DNA of 64,000 bases from Patulibacter medicamentivorans (lineage in GTDB: Bacteria > Actinomycetota > Thermoleophilia > Solirubrobacterales > Solirubrobacteraceae), in contig NZ_AGUD01000003.1 in NCBI RefSeq assembly GCF_000240225.1, positions 1 through 64,000 on the forward strand, in the 5' to 3' direction. The notes beneath the pieces are model-generated. The model ran no database searches, was not told where the DNA came from, and saw only the letters and a program-made list of their open reading frames with translations. Positions 1 to 9,449 of the stretch are shown piece after piece. Both the position numbers and the translations under genes were made by a program. Each line of letters opens with the position of its first letter. The stretch's first letter is position 1.

Positions 1-236
1 TCGCCGGTCTGCGGCCGCTCGACGGCGCCGCGCGCCCGCGGCCGCTGGTGCGCGACTGGGGCCTGGTGGCGGCGACGCGCGCACGCACCGAGCCGCCGAC
101 GTGGGTCGTCACCGGTCGTGACCCGTCCGCCGCCGCGCGGGCCGCTCGGGAGCTGCGGGAGCGGTCGCTGGCGGGGCATTTCGCGGTCGCCTTCGACGTG
201 GGCCGGCCGCTGTCGCTGCCGGCGGGGACGCGATGA
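1..236 (+). CDS. C-terminal end of an unidentified protein (partial)
   Basis: Only the last 77 codons lie in the window; the frame is open from base 3 and stops at TGA 234-236, which overlaps the ATG of the next gene. The visible part is Ala/Arg rich, contains a PTWVVTGRD stretch and ends with a short hydrophobic strand before SLPAGTR. I see no catalytic motif. The tight overlap with ecfT says it belongs to the ECF transporter operon. In some actinobacterial ECF loci this position is held by DUF4430 or prenyltransferase-like exported proteins; that comparison is from memory and is only a suggestion. Confidence 0.6.
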   Translation, partial: AGLRPLDGAARPRPLVRDWGLVAATRARTEPPTWVVTGRDPSAAARAARELRERSLAGHFAVAFDVGRPLSLPAGTR

Positions 237-1240
237 TGCGGACGGTCGCGGCGGCCGGCGCACCGACCGACACGGCGCCGGGTCGCTGCGCGCGCGCCGG
301 CCGCGCGGCCGGCGGCCTGCTGATCGCGATGACCTACCGCCCGGGCACGAGCGTCCTGCACGTCGTACGGCCGGCGATCGGGGCCGGATACTGCGCGGCG
401 CTGATCGTCCTGACCCTGACCGTGACGCACCCGCTGGTCCTGGCGGGGCTGCTGGCCGGCGTGCTGGCGGCCGGGGCAGCGACCGGGGCCCTGGCGGCGC
501 AGCGCCGGGCGCTGCTGCTCGGCCTGCCGATGGCGCTGCTCGTCGTCCTGGTCAACGGCCTCGCGTCGCGCCACGGCGTGACCGTCGTCGCCCGCCTTGG
601 CAGCCTGCCGGGGCTCGGCCGGATCGACGTCACGGCCGAGGCGCTGGCGGCCGGCGCGCTGCTCGGTCTGCGGCTGCTGGTCGTCGTGCTCTGCGGCGTC
701 CTGCTGGCGCGGGCGATCGATCCGGACGGGTTGCTGCGCGCGGCCCGGCGCTCGTGGCCGCAGGCGGCGCTGACGGCCGCCCTGTCACTGCGGATCGTCC
801 CGGTCCTGGCCCGCGACGGGCAGCGGATGGCCGACGCCCGCCGCTGCCGCCCACCGGGGACCGCGGGCGCGGCGACCGACCGCGCGGCCCGGCTGCTGGT
901 GCTGCGGTCGGTCACGGGCTCGGTCCTCGACCGCGCCACCGACCTGGCGACGACGCTCGAGCTGCGCGGCCATCGCCTCGGCGGCCGCGCGGTCCGCGAC
1001 CGGCATCCGTGGTCGCGTCACGATCGCGCCGTCGCAGCGGCCTCGCTGGCGCTGGTGGCGCTGGCCGCCGCGATCGTGGCGTCGCGGGCCGCTGGCGGCC
1101 ACGGGCTGCTGACCCAGGTGGCGGCGGTCGGCACGACCCCGCGGCTGTCGATCCCGATCGACGCCGCCACGGTCGGGCTGTCGCTCGCGCTGCCGCTGCT
1201 GATCGGCGCCCCGCTGCTGGCCCGCCGGGGGCGATCGTGA
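233..1240 (+). CDS. ecfT: ECF transporter transmembrane component EcfT
   Basis: Integral membrane coupling protein of an energy-coupling-factor importer; it links the two ATPase domains to the substrate-binding S component. The 335-residue product has four to six hydrophobic helices (about 50-110, 135-165, 255-280, 305-330). The cytoplasmic coupling region at 165-206 carries the Arg-rich short motifs typical of EcfT (ARRS near 171 and ADARRCR near 200). The first 30 residues are Ala/Arg rich and not family-like, so translation might start at the internal Met33, but the ATG at 233 overlaps the previous stop (ATGA) and is preferred. Its neighbours are the ATPase (GTGA overlap) and the S component. 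Confidence 0.88.
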   Translation: MMRTVAAAGAPTDTAPGRCARAGRAAGGLLIAMTYRPGTSVLHVVRPAIGAGYCAALIVLTLTVTHPLVLAGLLAGVLAAGAATGALAAQRRALLLGLPMALLVVLVNGLASRHGVTVVARLGSLPGLGRIDVTAEALAAGALLGLRLLVVVLCGVLLARAIDPDGLLRAARRSWPQAALTAALSLRIVPVLARDGQRMADARRCRPPGTAGAATDRAARLLVLRSVTGSVLDRATDLATTLELRGHRLGGRAVRDRHPWSRHDRAVAAASLALVALAAAIVASRAAGGHGLLTQVAAVGTTPRLSIPIDAATVGLSLALPLLIGAPLLARRGRS

Positions 1241-2862
1241 GCCCCGCGCTGGAGCTGGAGGCGGTCTCCTACGCCCACCCGGGCGGCGGGCTCGCCCTCG
1301 ACGGCGTCTCGCTGCGGATCGATCCGGGCCAGCTGGTCGTCCTCGCCGGGGATTCGGGATCGGGCAAGTCGACGCTGCTGCACGCCGCCTGCGGCCTGGC
1401 GCCCCACACCCTCGGCGGCACGCTGGCCGGCCACGTCCGGGTCTTCGGCCGCGACACGCGGCGGGAGGGGCCGGCGGCGCTGGCGGCGGTCTGCGGGACG
1501 GTGCTCCAGGACCCGGAGACGCAGGTCGTGCTGAACAGCGTCCGCGCGGAGCTGGCGCTGCCGCTGGAGCTGCGCGGCGGCGACGCCGTCGAGGTCGCCC
1601 GCGGCGTCGAGGAGGTCGCGCTCGCGCTCGGGATCGAGCGGCTGCTGGACCGCGCCACGCACGAGCTGTCCGGAGGCGAGCTGCAGCGGGTCGCCCTGGC
1701 GGCGGCGCTCGCGCCCGGCGTCGGCCTGCTGCTGCTGGACGAGCCGACCGCCCAGCTCGATCCCGTCGCCGGCGACGAGCTGGTCTGGCTGCTGCGGCGG
1801 CTGAACGAGGAGCACGGGACCGCGGTCGTCCTGGCCGAGCATCGGCTCGACCGCTGCCTGCACCACGCCGACCGGGTGATCGCGCTGCGGCACGGCCGAC
1901 TGGCCTGCGACGCGACCCCGGACGAGTTCCTGGAGTGGGCCGCAGACGCCGAGCCGGGCCTGCTGCCGCCGGCCGCGCGGCTGTTCGCGGGCGCCGGTCT
2001 GCGCCCGCTGCCGGTCGGCGTGCGCGACGCGCGCCGGACCCTGGGGAACGCCGGGCAGAGCGCCGAGCACCGCCACGACGGCAACGGCGATCGCAGCGCG
2101 ACCCCGGCCCGGGCTCCGCGGTGGCGGCGCCGCGGCTCCGCCGGGAACCCGCCGCCCGCGGTCGCCGTTCGCGGCCTCTGGCGCGAGCCGGCGGCCGGAC
2201 CGGCTGCCCTGCGCGGGATCGACCTGGAGCTGCGGGCCGGCGAGCGGGTCGCCCTGATGGGACGCAACGGGGCCGGCAAGTCGACGCTGCTGCGGGTCCT
2301 GGCCGGCCTCGATGCCGCCTCCCGCGGGCGGGTCGCGACGACCGGTCGCGTCGGTCTCCTGACCCAGCGCCCGCGGGACTACCTGCTGCACGACCGGGTC
2401 GGCGACGAGACCTCGCCCGAGGCCCTGGAACTGGTCGGGATGGCGGACCTCGCCGACCGCCATCCGCTCGACCTGTCCGGCGGGCAGCGGCAGCGCCTGG
2501 CCCTCGGCGTCGTCCTCGGCGGCGGCGATCGGCCGGCCCTGATCGCGCTCGACGAGCCGACGCGGGGGATGGATGCCGCGGCCCGCCGGGCGCTCCTGAC
2601 GCAGCTCGACCGGCTGGCGTCGGAGGGGACGGCGGTGCTCGTGGCCACGCACGACGTCGAGTTCGCCGCCGAGCTGGCCGAGCGCGTGCTGCTGCTGGCC
2701 GACGGGCGGCTGATCGCCGACGGCCCGGCCGGGTCGATGCTCTCCGGCGGCTGGTACTTCGGCACCCAGACCGCGCGGATCGTCGGACGGCCCGGGATCC
2801 TGACCCCCGAGCAGGGCGCCGCGCTGCTGCGCGACCGCGACCCGATCGAGGCCGGCGCGTGA
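1237..2862 (+). CDS. ecfA: ECF transporter ATPase, two ABC domains fused (EcfA-EcfA')
   Basis: Energy-supplying ATPase of the ECF importer, with both nucleotide-binding domains in one 541-residue chain. Domain 1 has Walker A GDSGSGKS near 38-45, signature LSGGELQR and Walker B LLLLDEPT. Domain 2 has Walker A GRNGAGKS near 342-350, signature LSGGQRQR and Walker B LIALDEPT. An Arg-rich linker of about 70 residues separates them. The start is GTG 1237, overlapping the ecfT stop as GTGA; the open frame extends far upstream but only inside ecfT. Most ECF systems use two separate ATPase genes; the fused form is known in actinobacteria. The substrate is set by the S component downstream. Confidence 0.92.
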   Translation: MSPALELEAVSYAHPGGGLALDGVSLRIDPGQLVVLAGDSGSGKSTLLHAACGLAPHTLGGTLAGHVRVFGRDTRREGPAALAAVCGTVLQDPETQVVLNSVRAELALPLELRGGDAVEVARGVEEVALALGIERLLDRATHELSGGELQRVALAAALAPGVGLLLLDEPTAQLDPVAGDELVWLLRRLNEEHGTAVVLAEHRLDRCLHHADRVIALRHGRLACDATPDEFLEWAADAEPGLLPPAARLFAGAGLRPLPVGVRDARRTLGNAGQSAEHRHDGNGDRSATPARAPRWRRRGSAGNPPPAVAVRGLWREPAAGPAALRGIDLELRAGERVALMGRNGAGKSTLLRVLAGLDAASRGRVATTGRVGLLTQRPRDYLLHDRVGDETSPEALELVGMADLADRHPLDLSGGQRQRLALGVVLGGGDRPALIALDEPTRGMDAAARRALLTQLDRLASEGTAVLVATHDVEFAAELAERVLLLADGRLIADGPAGSMLSGGWYFGTQTARIVGRPGILTPEQGAALLRDRDPIEAGA

Positions 2863-3506
2863 CCTGGGCGCTGCCGGCGCTCGGGCTGGTCCTGGTCGCC
2901 GTCGCGGCGGGGCTGGCCTGGTACGAGCGCGGCCGGCCGACGGCGCGGGTCGTGGCCCTGGTCGCGACGCTGGCCGCGCTGGCCGCGCTCGGCCGGATCG
3001 CCTTCGCGCCGCTGCCGAACGTCAAGCCGACCACCGACATCGTGCTGCTGTCCGGCTTCGTCCTGGGCGGCGCGCCCGGGTTCGCCGTCGGCGCCGTCGC
3101 GGCCCTGACGTCGAACTTCGTCTTCGGCCAGGGCCCCTGGACGCCCTGGCAGATGGCGGCCTGGGGCGCGGTTGGACTGCTCGGGGCGCTGGTCGCCCGC
3201 TTCGGGCACCTGGCGACCGGCCGCTGGTCGCTGGCCCTCGCCGGCGCGCTCGCCGGACTGCTGTTCGGCCTCGTGATGGACCTGTCGACCTGGCTCACCG
3301 CGACGGCCGTTCCGGAGCGTGGGACGCTGCTGGCGATCCTGGCCACGAGCGCGCCCTTCAACCTGCTGCACGCGGCCGGCAACGCCGTCTTCGCGTTCGT
3401 CTTCGGGCCGGCGTTCGTGACCGCGCTGCGGCGCTCGCGCGATCGGCTCGACGGCCGCTTCGTCCCCGCCGGCGTCGATCCGCGGACGCCGGGAGGGCTG
3501 CGATGA
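2859..3506 (+). CDS. ECF transporter S component (substrate-binding membrane protein)
   Basis: Substrate-specificity subunit of the ECF importer. The 215-residue protein has about six hydrophobic helices. The motif run PNVKPTTDIVLLSGF followed by SNFVFGQGPWTPWQM, at about residues 50-105, is characteristic of one S-component family whose ligand is not settled; I cannot assign thiamine, cobalamin precursor or another vitamin. GTG 2859 overlaps the ATPase stop (GTGA), so all three transporter genes are translationally coupled. The next gene again overlaps (ATGA). Confidence 0.85.
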   Translation: MTWALPALGLVLVAVAAGLAWYERGRPTARVVALVATLAALAALGRIAFAPLPNVKPTTDIVLLSGFVLGGAPGFAVGAVAALTSNFVFGQGPWTPWQMAAWGAVGLLGALVARFGHLATGRWSLALAGALAGLLFGLVMDLSTWLTATAVPERGTLLAILATSAPFNLLHAAGNAVFAFVFGPAFVTALRRSRDRLDGRFVPAGVDPRTPGGLR

Positions 3507-4156
3507 GCCCGCCATTGGCCGCCGACCGGATCGGCGACGCGCTGTCGGGGATCTCGTCGGCGCTGGCGGTGCCTGTCCAGGTCGCGGCGCTGCTCCTGCT
3601 GCTGCTCCTGGCGTTCGAGCTGGGTCGCGCGGCCGCCGAGGGCTGGCGGCGGCTGCGACCCGGTGCCCCGCGGCTGCTCGAGCTGGCCGGCCGGGCGCTG
3701 GCCGACCCGCGACAGGGGCGCGAACTGGCCCGGCTGGCCCCGACCGCGATCGCCGGAGCGGCCCTGGGCGCGATCTCCGACGCGGTCGGGACCGGCAATC
3801 GCGACGCCGTCGAGCAGGCGCTGGCCGACTACGAGCTGGCGGTCCAGCGGCGCCTCGACCGCACCCGGATGCTGGTGCGCGCCGGGCCGGCGGTCGGGCT
3901 GATGGGCACGCTGATCCCGCTGGCCCCGGGCCTCGCGGCGCTCGGGCGCGGCGACATCGCGGGCCTGGCCGCCGACCTGAGAACGGCGTTCGCCGCGACC
4001 GTCGTCGGGCTGCTCGTCGGCACGGTCGCGTTCGCACTGACGCTGGCTCGCACCCGGCGGGCGACCGAGGACCTGGCCGCCCTCGAGCGGGCGGTGGAGA
4101 CCGCGGGTGCCGCGCCGCCGACGACCGTCGCCCCGGTCGTGGAGCGGGCCGCGTGA
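3503..4156 (+). CDS. MotA/TolQ/ExbB-family proton-channel protein
   Basis: A 217-residue membrane protein with one hydrophobic helix near the N-terminus (24-44) and two in the C-terminal half (about 130-150 and 160-182). The stretch GPAVGLMGTLIPLAPGL, followed by the D-L-R-T-A-F-A-A-T-V-V-G-L-L-V-G pattern, is the conserved MotA/TolQ/ExbB channel signature. Proteins of this family use the proton gradient to drive a partner. Here the partner is probably the DUF2149 protein encoded directly after it. Finding this pair at the end of an ECF operon suggests a link to substrate uptake or handling at the cell surface; this is inference. The ATG overlaps the previous stop. Confidence 0.82.
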   Translation: MSPPLAADRIGDALSGISSALAVPVQVAALLLLLLLAFELGRAAAEGWRRLRPGAPRLLELAGRALADPRQGRELARLAPTAIAGAALGAISDAVGTGNRDAVEQALADYELAVQRRLDRTRMLVRAGPAVGLMGTLIPLAPGLAALGRGDIAGLAADLRTAFAATVVGLLVGTVAFALTLARTRRATEDLAALERAVETAGAAPPTTVAPVVERAA

Positions 4157-4455
4157 GCCGCACCGGGCTCGGCCGTCACGGCGGCCTCGGCGACGACGTC
4201 GGCGATCCGCTCGATGGCCTCGTCAACCTGTTCGACGTCGGCATCGTCCTGGCGGTCGCGTTCCTGGTCGCGGGCCTGGGCCTCGCGACCGACGCGCGGA
4301 CCGATCGGCGGGCGGCGAGCCCGACCCGCAGCGGCGAGCGGACCCTGACGACGCCGAGCGACCAGCAGCGGGCCCGCGGCCGCGGCGAGGCGGTCGGCAC
4401 GGTCTACCGGCTGCCGGACGGGCGGCTGGTGCTGGCCGATCCCGGGGCGCCCTAG
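4153..4455 (+). CDS. DUF2149-like small membrane protein
   Basis: A 100-residue protein starting at GTG 4153, which overlaps the TolQ-like gene's stop. It has a single membrane helix (about 28-48) preceded by the conserved DPLDGLVNLFDVG motif and ends with GTVYRLPDGRLVLA, the two hallmarks of DUF2149. Members typically sit beside a MotA/TolQ/ExbB protein and resemble TolR/ExbD in layout: one N-terminal helix and a small soluble tail. A TolQR-like pair driving some surface process is the likely reading; the function is unknown. Confidence 0.72.
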   Translation: MSRTGLGRHGGLGDDVGDPLDGLVNLFDVGIVLAVAFLVAGLGLATDARTDRRAASPTRSGERTLTTPSDQQRARGRGEAVGTVYRLPDGRLVLADPGAP

Positions 4456-4469
4456 GCAGGGCGCCCGGG
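4441..4469. terminator. GC-rich hairpin at the end of the ECF operon
   Basis: The arms CCCGGGGCGCCC and GGGCGCCCGGG are separated by a six-base loop. The left arm covers the last codons and the stop of the DUF2149 gene. It lies between convergent genes, so it may act in both directions. There is no T-run, as usual in this genome. Confidence 0.55.
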
Positions 4470-4476
4470 TCGGTGC

Positions 4477-5103
4477 TCAGCCCCGCGTCGTCGGCCCCGG
4501 CAGCTCCCCGAGCACGCCGACGACCGCCGCCCGCAGCGCGCGCAGGGGATCGATGCGGCGCTCGCGACGTCCGTCGAGCAGGCTCGACGGCAGGTCGACG
4601 ACGCAGACCGCGACGGTCTCGATCGCCTCGCGGTCGCCGCGGCCCCAGAGCGCCGCCGCCAGCCGGCGGAGGACGTCGAGCAGCTCGCGGTCGAGGTCGA
4701 GCAGCTCCGCGGTCAGCGGCTCCGAGAGCCCGTCCGCGATCAGCGCCTCGCGCCGGTGCTCGATCAGCACCCGCGCGCTGGCGGGCGCGTCGCGGCGCAG
4801 CAGGTCGAGCGCGGCCGCGGCGGCGACGGTCGCCTCGACGGCCGCTTCCCAGCCGGGGGCATCCCCGCTCAGGTGCTCGTCGATCGCCGCCCGCTGGACG
4901 ACGAGGAAGCGGCGGGCGGCCCGCAGCCACATCCGGCCCAGGACCTCGGCCCGCGAGCCGAACGCGTGGTAGAGCGATCCGCTGGGGGCTCCGGCGCGCT
5001 CGGCGATCGCGCGGATCGTGAGGGCCGGCTCGCCGCCCTCGGCCAGCAGCTCCTCGGCGGCGTCGAGCAGCGCGTCGAGGTCGTGGAGGCGAGGGCGGGC
5101 CAT
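4477..5103 (-). CDS. TetR-family transcriptional repressor
   Basis: A 208-residue regulator with an N-terminal TetR helix-turn-helix (about 24-46, including the SGSLYHAFGSRAEVL recognition-helix pattern) and a C-terminal all-helical ligand domain of no recognised class. Two starts are possible, ATG 5103 and ATG 5115; 5103 gives the usual MARPRLHD entry. It is divergent from the enoyl-CoA hydratase gene at 5160. The 57-bp gap holds a palindrome, so it probably represses itself and that gene, perhaps in response to an acyl-CoA. Confidence 0.85.
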   Translation of the reverse strand: MARPRLHDLDALLDAAEELLAEGGEPALTIRAIAERAGAPSGSLYHAFGSRAEVLGRMWLRAARRFLVVQRAAIDEHLSGDAPGWEAAVEATVAAAAALDLLRRDAPASARVLIEHRREALIADGLSEPLTAELLDLDRELLDVLRRLAAALWGRGDREAIETVAVCVVDLPSSLLDGRRERRIDPLRALRAAVVGVLGELPGPTTRG

Positions 5104-5126
5104 CGCCACGACCATATCGCACGACC

Positions 5127-5136
5127 GTTCTAGAAC
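5127..5136. promoter_or_regulatory. Probable TetR operator (palindrome GTTCTAGAAC)
   Basis: A perfect 10-bp palindrome in the intergenic region shared by the divergent TetR and enoyl-CoA hydratase genes. It is followed by AAGCGCTCTGAT, which adds a looser second dyad. Position and symmetry are visible; the binding partner is inferred. Confidence 0.45.
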
Positions 5137-5159
5137 AAGCGCTCTGATATCGTCGCGGC

Positions 5160-5840
5160 ATGCCACAGCTGCGCCGCGACGGTGACGTGTTCGTGCTCGA
5201 CCTCGGGGAGGGGGAGAACCGCTTCGCGCCCGACTGGGTCGCGGGCGTCGAGGACGCCCTGGCCGAGGCGACGGCCGCTCCGGCGCCGCGCGCGTTGGTC
5301 ACGGCGGCGACCGGGAAGTTCTGGTCCAACGGCCTCGACCTGGAGTGGATGGCCGGCGCGCAGGACCAGGTGCCGGCGTTCCTGACGCGGGTCCACGAGC
5401 TGTTCGCGCGGGTCCTCGAGGCCGGGATCCCGACCGTCGCCGCGGTCCAGGGGCATGCGTTCGCGGCCGGGGCGATGCTCGCGACCGCGCACGACGTGGT
5501 CGTGATGCGCGAGGACCGCGGCTACTTCTGCGTGCCCGAGGTCGACCTGGGCCTGCCGTTCACGCCCGGGATGAGCGCGCTGCTGCTGGCGCGGCTGCCG
5601 CGCCGCACCGCCCACGACGCGATGACCACCGGCCGCCGCTACACCGGTCCGGAGGCGGTCGCCGCCGGGATCGCCGACGCCGTCGCCCCGGCCGACGAGC
5701 TGCTCGAGCGGGCGGTCGGGATCGCCGCCGCGCGCGCCGGCAAGCAGGCGGGCACGCTGCACGCGATCAAGCGCGGGATCCACGGCCCCGCGCTCGAGGC
5801 GCTGCGCGGGCCGCACGGCTTCGGCGCCGCGGCGGCCTAG
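5160..5840 (+). CDS. Enoyl-CoA hydratase/isomerase family protein
   Basis: A 226-residue crotonase-fold enzyme acting on fatty acyl-CoA. The oxyanion-hole segment GHAFAAGAML is near residues 99-108. The following PEVDLGLPFTPGM carries one acidic residue, as in delta3,delta2-enoyl-CoA isomerases, rather than the two Glu of hydratases, so isomerase activity is more likely. It is shorter than the usual 255-270 residues. The start is ATG 5160. Its TAG stop shares the bases CTAG with the convergent arsC stop. Control by the adjacent TetR is likely. Confidence 0.82.
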   Translation: MPQLRRDGDVFVLDLGEGENRFAPDWVAGVEDALAEATAAPAPRALVTAATGKFWSNGLDLEWMAGAQDQVPAFLTRVHELFARVLEAGIPTVAAVQGHAFAAGAMLATAHDVVVMREDRGYFCVPEVDLGLPFTPGMSALLLARLPRRTAHDAMTTGRRYTGPEAVAAGIADAVAPADELLERAVGIAAARAGKQAGTLHAIKRGIHGPALEALRGPHGFGAAAA

Positions 5841-6226
5841 GCCAGCTCGTCGAGCAGCCGCCGGACCCGGCGGTCGATCTCGTCGCGGGTCGCGCGCACG
5901 TCGTCGAGCGAGCGGCCGGCGGGATCCTCGAGCTCCCAGTCGAGGTAGCGGACGCCGGGCACGAACGGGCACTCGTCGCCGCAGCCCATCGTGACGACGA
6001 CGTCGGCCCACTCCGCCAGCTCGCGGGTCAGCTTCTGCGGGACCCGATCGGAGAGGTCGATCCCCAGCTCGGCCATCGCGGTCAGGACCTCGGGGTGCAG
6101 GTGCTCGGCCGGGGTGGTCCCGGCCGAGCGGGCCTGGTGCCCGGGGCCGGCGTGGCGGGTGAAGAGCGCCTCGCTGATCTGGGAGCGGCCGGCGTTCTGC
6201 AGGCAGACGAAGAGGACGTTGCTCAT
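5837..6226 (-). CDS. arsC: Arsenate reductase ArsC (low-MW tyrosine-phosphatase type)
   Basis: A 129-residue arsenate reductase of the LMW-PTP fold. The phosphate-binding loop is VCLQNAGRSQ with nucleophile Cys8 and Arg14; the second cysteine region is MGCGDECPFVPG near 80-91. The C-terminal DPAGRSLDDVRATRDEI matches actinobacterial arsenate-mycothiol transferases, which use mycothiol and mycoredoxin. It lies downstream of acr3 on the same strand, so arsenate reduction and arsenite export are co-expressed. A second, longer ArsC lies at 56.6 kb. Confidence 0.92.
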   Translation of the reverse strand: MSNVLFVCLQNAGRSQISEALFTRHAGPGHQARSAGTTPAEHLHPEVLTAMAELGIDLSDRVPQKLTRELAEWADVVVTMGCGDECPFVPGVRYLDWELEDPAGRSLDDVRATRDEIDRRVRRLLDELA

Positions 6227-6268
6227 CGGGGACCTCGGCGGGTTCGGGGCTCGGTCGGGCGTGGCGGA

Positions 6269-7384
6269 TCAGGTGCCGTCGGCGACGGGCCGGGCCGGCG
6301 GGCGGCGGCCGGCGGCGTCCTCGGCGGGGTACCAGCGGCGCCGGATCCAGAGCGCGACGTAGACCAGCGCGACGAGCACCGGGACCTCGATCAGCGGTCC
6401 GACGACGCCGGCCAGGGCCTGGCCCGAGGTGGCGCCGAAGACCCCGATCGCGACGGCGATCGCCAGCTCGAAGTTGTTGCCCGCGGCGGTGAACGCCAGC
6501 GAGGCGGTGCGGGCGTAGCCGACGCCGATCCGGCGGCCGATCAGGAACCCGGCGGCGAACATCAGGCCGAAGTAGGCCAGCAGCGGCAGCGCGATCCGGG
6601 CGACGTCGAGCGGCCGGCTGGTGATCTGGTCGCCCTGGAGCGCGAACAGCATCGCGATCGTGAACAGCAGGCCGTAGAGCGCCAGCGGCCCGATCCGCGG
6701 GAGGAACCGCTGCTCGTACCACTGCTCGCCGCGGCGGCGGACGCCGATCACGCGGGTCAGGGCGCCGGCGGCCAGCGGGATCCCCAGGAACACCAGGACG
6801 GTCCGGGCGACCTCCCAGATCCCGATCGAGAAGCCCTCGGTGTCGAGTCCCAGCAGGTCCGGCAGGGCGGTCAGGTAGAACCAGCCGAGCAGGCTGTAGG
6901 CGACGATCTGGAAGACGGAGTTGATCGCGACCATCAGCGCGGTCGCCTCGCGGTCGGCGCACGAGAGGTCGCTCCAGATCAGCACCATCGCGATGCAGCG
7001 GGCCAGGCCGACGATGATCAGGCCGGTCCGGAACTCGGGCTGATCGGCCAGCAGCAGCCAGGCCAGGGCGAACATCAGCGCCGGCCCGATCAGCCAGTTG
7101 AGGACCAGCGACGCGACCAGCATCCGGCGCGTCTCCGGGGTGTTCATCGTCGCCATCCGGTCGTAGCGGACCTTGGCCAGGACCGGGTACATCATCAGCA
7201 GCAGGCCGAGCGCGATCGGCAGCGAGACCGTGCCGACCGACAGCGAGTCGAGCGCGTCGTCGAGTCCGTCGACGGCGGTCCCGAGGCCCAGCCCGATCGC
7301 CATCGCCAGCACGATCCAGAGCGGCAGGAAGCGGTCGAGGGTCGACAGGCGCTGCAGCACGGGGGCGGTGTCGGGGGTGCTCAC
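6269..7384 (-). CDS. acr3: Arsenite efflux transporter Acr3
   Basis: A 371-residue ten-helix transporter that exports arsenite using the membrane potential. The conserved cysteine of helix 4 is in LARCIAMVLIW, and the ion-path segment AGNNFELAIAVAIGVFG contains the family's key Glu. GTG 7384 (MSTPDTAP) is the likely start; a few codons upstream are open, but no better start codon is visible. It is the first gene of arsenic locus 1 and is divergent from arsR. The shared gap carries an ArsR-type operator identical to that before the 56.6-kb arsenic locus. Confidence 0.93.
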   Translation of the reverse strand: MSTPDTAPVLQRLSTLDRFLPLWIVLAMAIGLGLGTAVDGLDDALDSLSVGTVSLPIALGLLLMMYPVLAKVRYDRMATMNTPETRRMLVASLVLNWLIGPALMFALAWLLLADQPEFRTGLIIVGLARCIAMVLIWSDLSCADREATALMVAINSVFQIVAYSLLGWFYLTALPDLLGLDTEGFSIGIWEVARTVLVFLGIPLAAGALTRVIGVRRRGEQWYEQRFLPRIGPLALYGLLFTIAMLFALQGDQITSRPLDVARIALPLLAYFGLMFAAGFLIGRRIGVGYARTASLAFTAAGNNFELAIAVAIGVFGATSGQALAGVVGPLIEVPVLVALVYVALWIRRRWYPAEDAAGRRPPARPVADGT

Positions 7385-7415
7385 GGGCGAGGATCCTAAC
7401 AATCGACACCCATCA

Positions 7416-7441
7416 CTTCAATCGATGGATATAGATTGAAG
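7416..7441. promoter_or_regulatory. ArsR operator of arsenic locus 1
   Basis: Inverted repeat CTTCAATC-N10-GATTGAAG in the acr3-arsR divergent gap. The inner part TCAATC-N10-GATTGA (7418-7439) recurs exactly at 56565-56586 in front of the second arsenic locus. Its placement and the TTCAA/TTGAA half-sites fit ArsR/SmtB operators. Confidence 0.72.
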
Positions 7442-7469
7442 ACGATCGATCTGGAGTCGGCCGCCGCCC

Positions 7470-7523
7470 CGCTAGCACTGGATCGGCAGCTCTCGATCTG
7501 ATCGATGGCCATCGGTGCTAGCG
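7470..7523. promoter_or_regulatory. Inverted repeat in the arsR leader
   Basis: Nine-base arms CGCTAGCAC (7470-7478) and GTGCTAGCG (7515-7523) are separated by 36 bases, immediately before the arsR start at 7531. It could form a long RNA stem that hides the ribosome site or be a second binding site. The arms are exact; the role is unknown. Confidence 0.4.
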
Positions 7524-7530
7524 TGCCCCC

Positions 7531-7884
7531 ATGGCCGTCGACCTGGAGCTGACCCCGAAGACGAAGCGGGCGCCCGGCGAGCCCTGCTGCGAGCCGGTCG
7601 TCTACCCCGACGTCGACCGCGAGCGGGCGCTGCGGATGGCTGAGGTCGCCAAGGCGATCGGCGATCCGATCCGGCTGCAGGTGGTGGACGTGCTGCGCAA
7701 GCACGCGGGCAAGGTCTGCGTCTACGAGCTGGAGCCGCTGTTCGACGTCTCGCAGTCGACGCTCTCGCACCACCTCAAGAAGCTCCGCGACGCCGGCATC
7801 GTCGACAGCGAGCGCCGCGGGCTCTGGGCCTACTACTACGTGCTGCCGGACGCGCTCGACGAGCTCGCCGCCTGGCTGGGCTGA
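7531..7884 (+). CDS. arsR: Arsenite-responsive repressor ArsR
   Basis: A 117-residue ArsR/SmtB winged-helix repressor. The DNA-binding motif is FDVSQSTLSHHLKKLRDAG near 72-90. Candidate arsenite ligands are the N-terminal Cys pair in GEPCCEP (residues 19-20) and the Cys in KVCVYEL at the start of the next helix; their separation differs from the E. coli CVC motif and resembles actinobacterial ArsRs. It is divergent from acr3-arsC. It probably also controls the 56.6-kb locus, which has the same operator and no arsR of its own. Confidence 0.9.
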   Translation: MAVDLELTPKTKRAPGEPCCEPVVYPDVDRERALRMAEVAKAIGDPIRLQVVDVLRKHAGKVCVYELEPLFDVSQSTLSHHLKKLRDAGIVDSERRGLWAYYYVLPDALDELAAWLG

Positions 7885-7891
7885 GCGGCCG

Positions 7892-9385
<1,494 letters not shown>

Positions 9386-9400
9386 TTACTTCGGCGTCCC

Positions 9401-9418
9401 TTAGTTCGCGCGCCCTAA
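9401..9418 (+). promoter_or_regulatory. Possible iron box (DtxR/IdeR-like) before the iron importer
   Basis: TTAG-N10-CTAA lies 32 bases before the fbpA-like start at 9450. IdeR/DtxR boxes are 19-bp imperfect palindromes beginning TTAGG and ending CCTAA, so the outer bases agree but the centre does not. The iron-importer context supports it; the match is partial. Confidence 0.35.
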
Positions 9419-9449
9419 CCGCGCTGATGCCTCCGACCCGAGAGATCGC

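Noticed and set aside
785..3382. Very long antisense frames over the ECF operon (up to 865 codons)
   Set aside because: They are Arg/Pro/Ala-rich shadows caused by high GC, have no domain and run opposite to clear genes.
5130..7409. Long minus-strand frame of about 759 codons over the enoyl-CoA hydratase, arsC and acr3
   Set aside because: Arg/Pro/Ala-rich composition; the true arsC and acr3 occupy other frames of the same strand.
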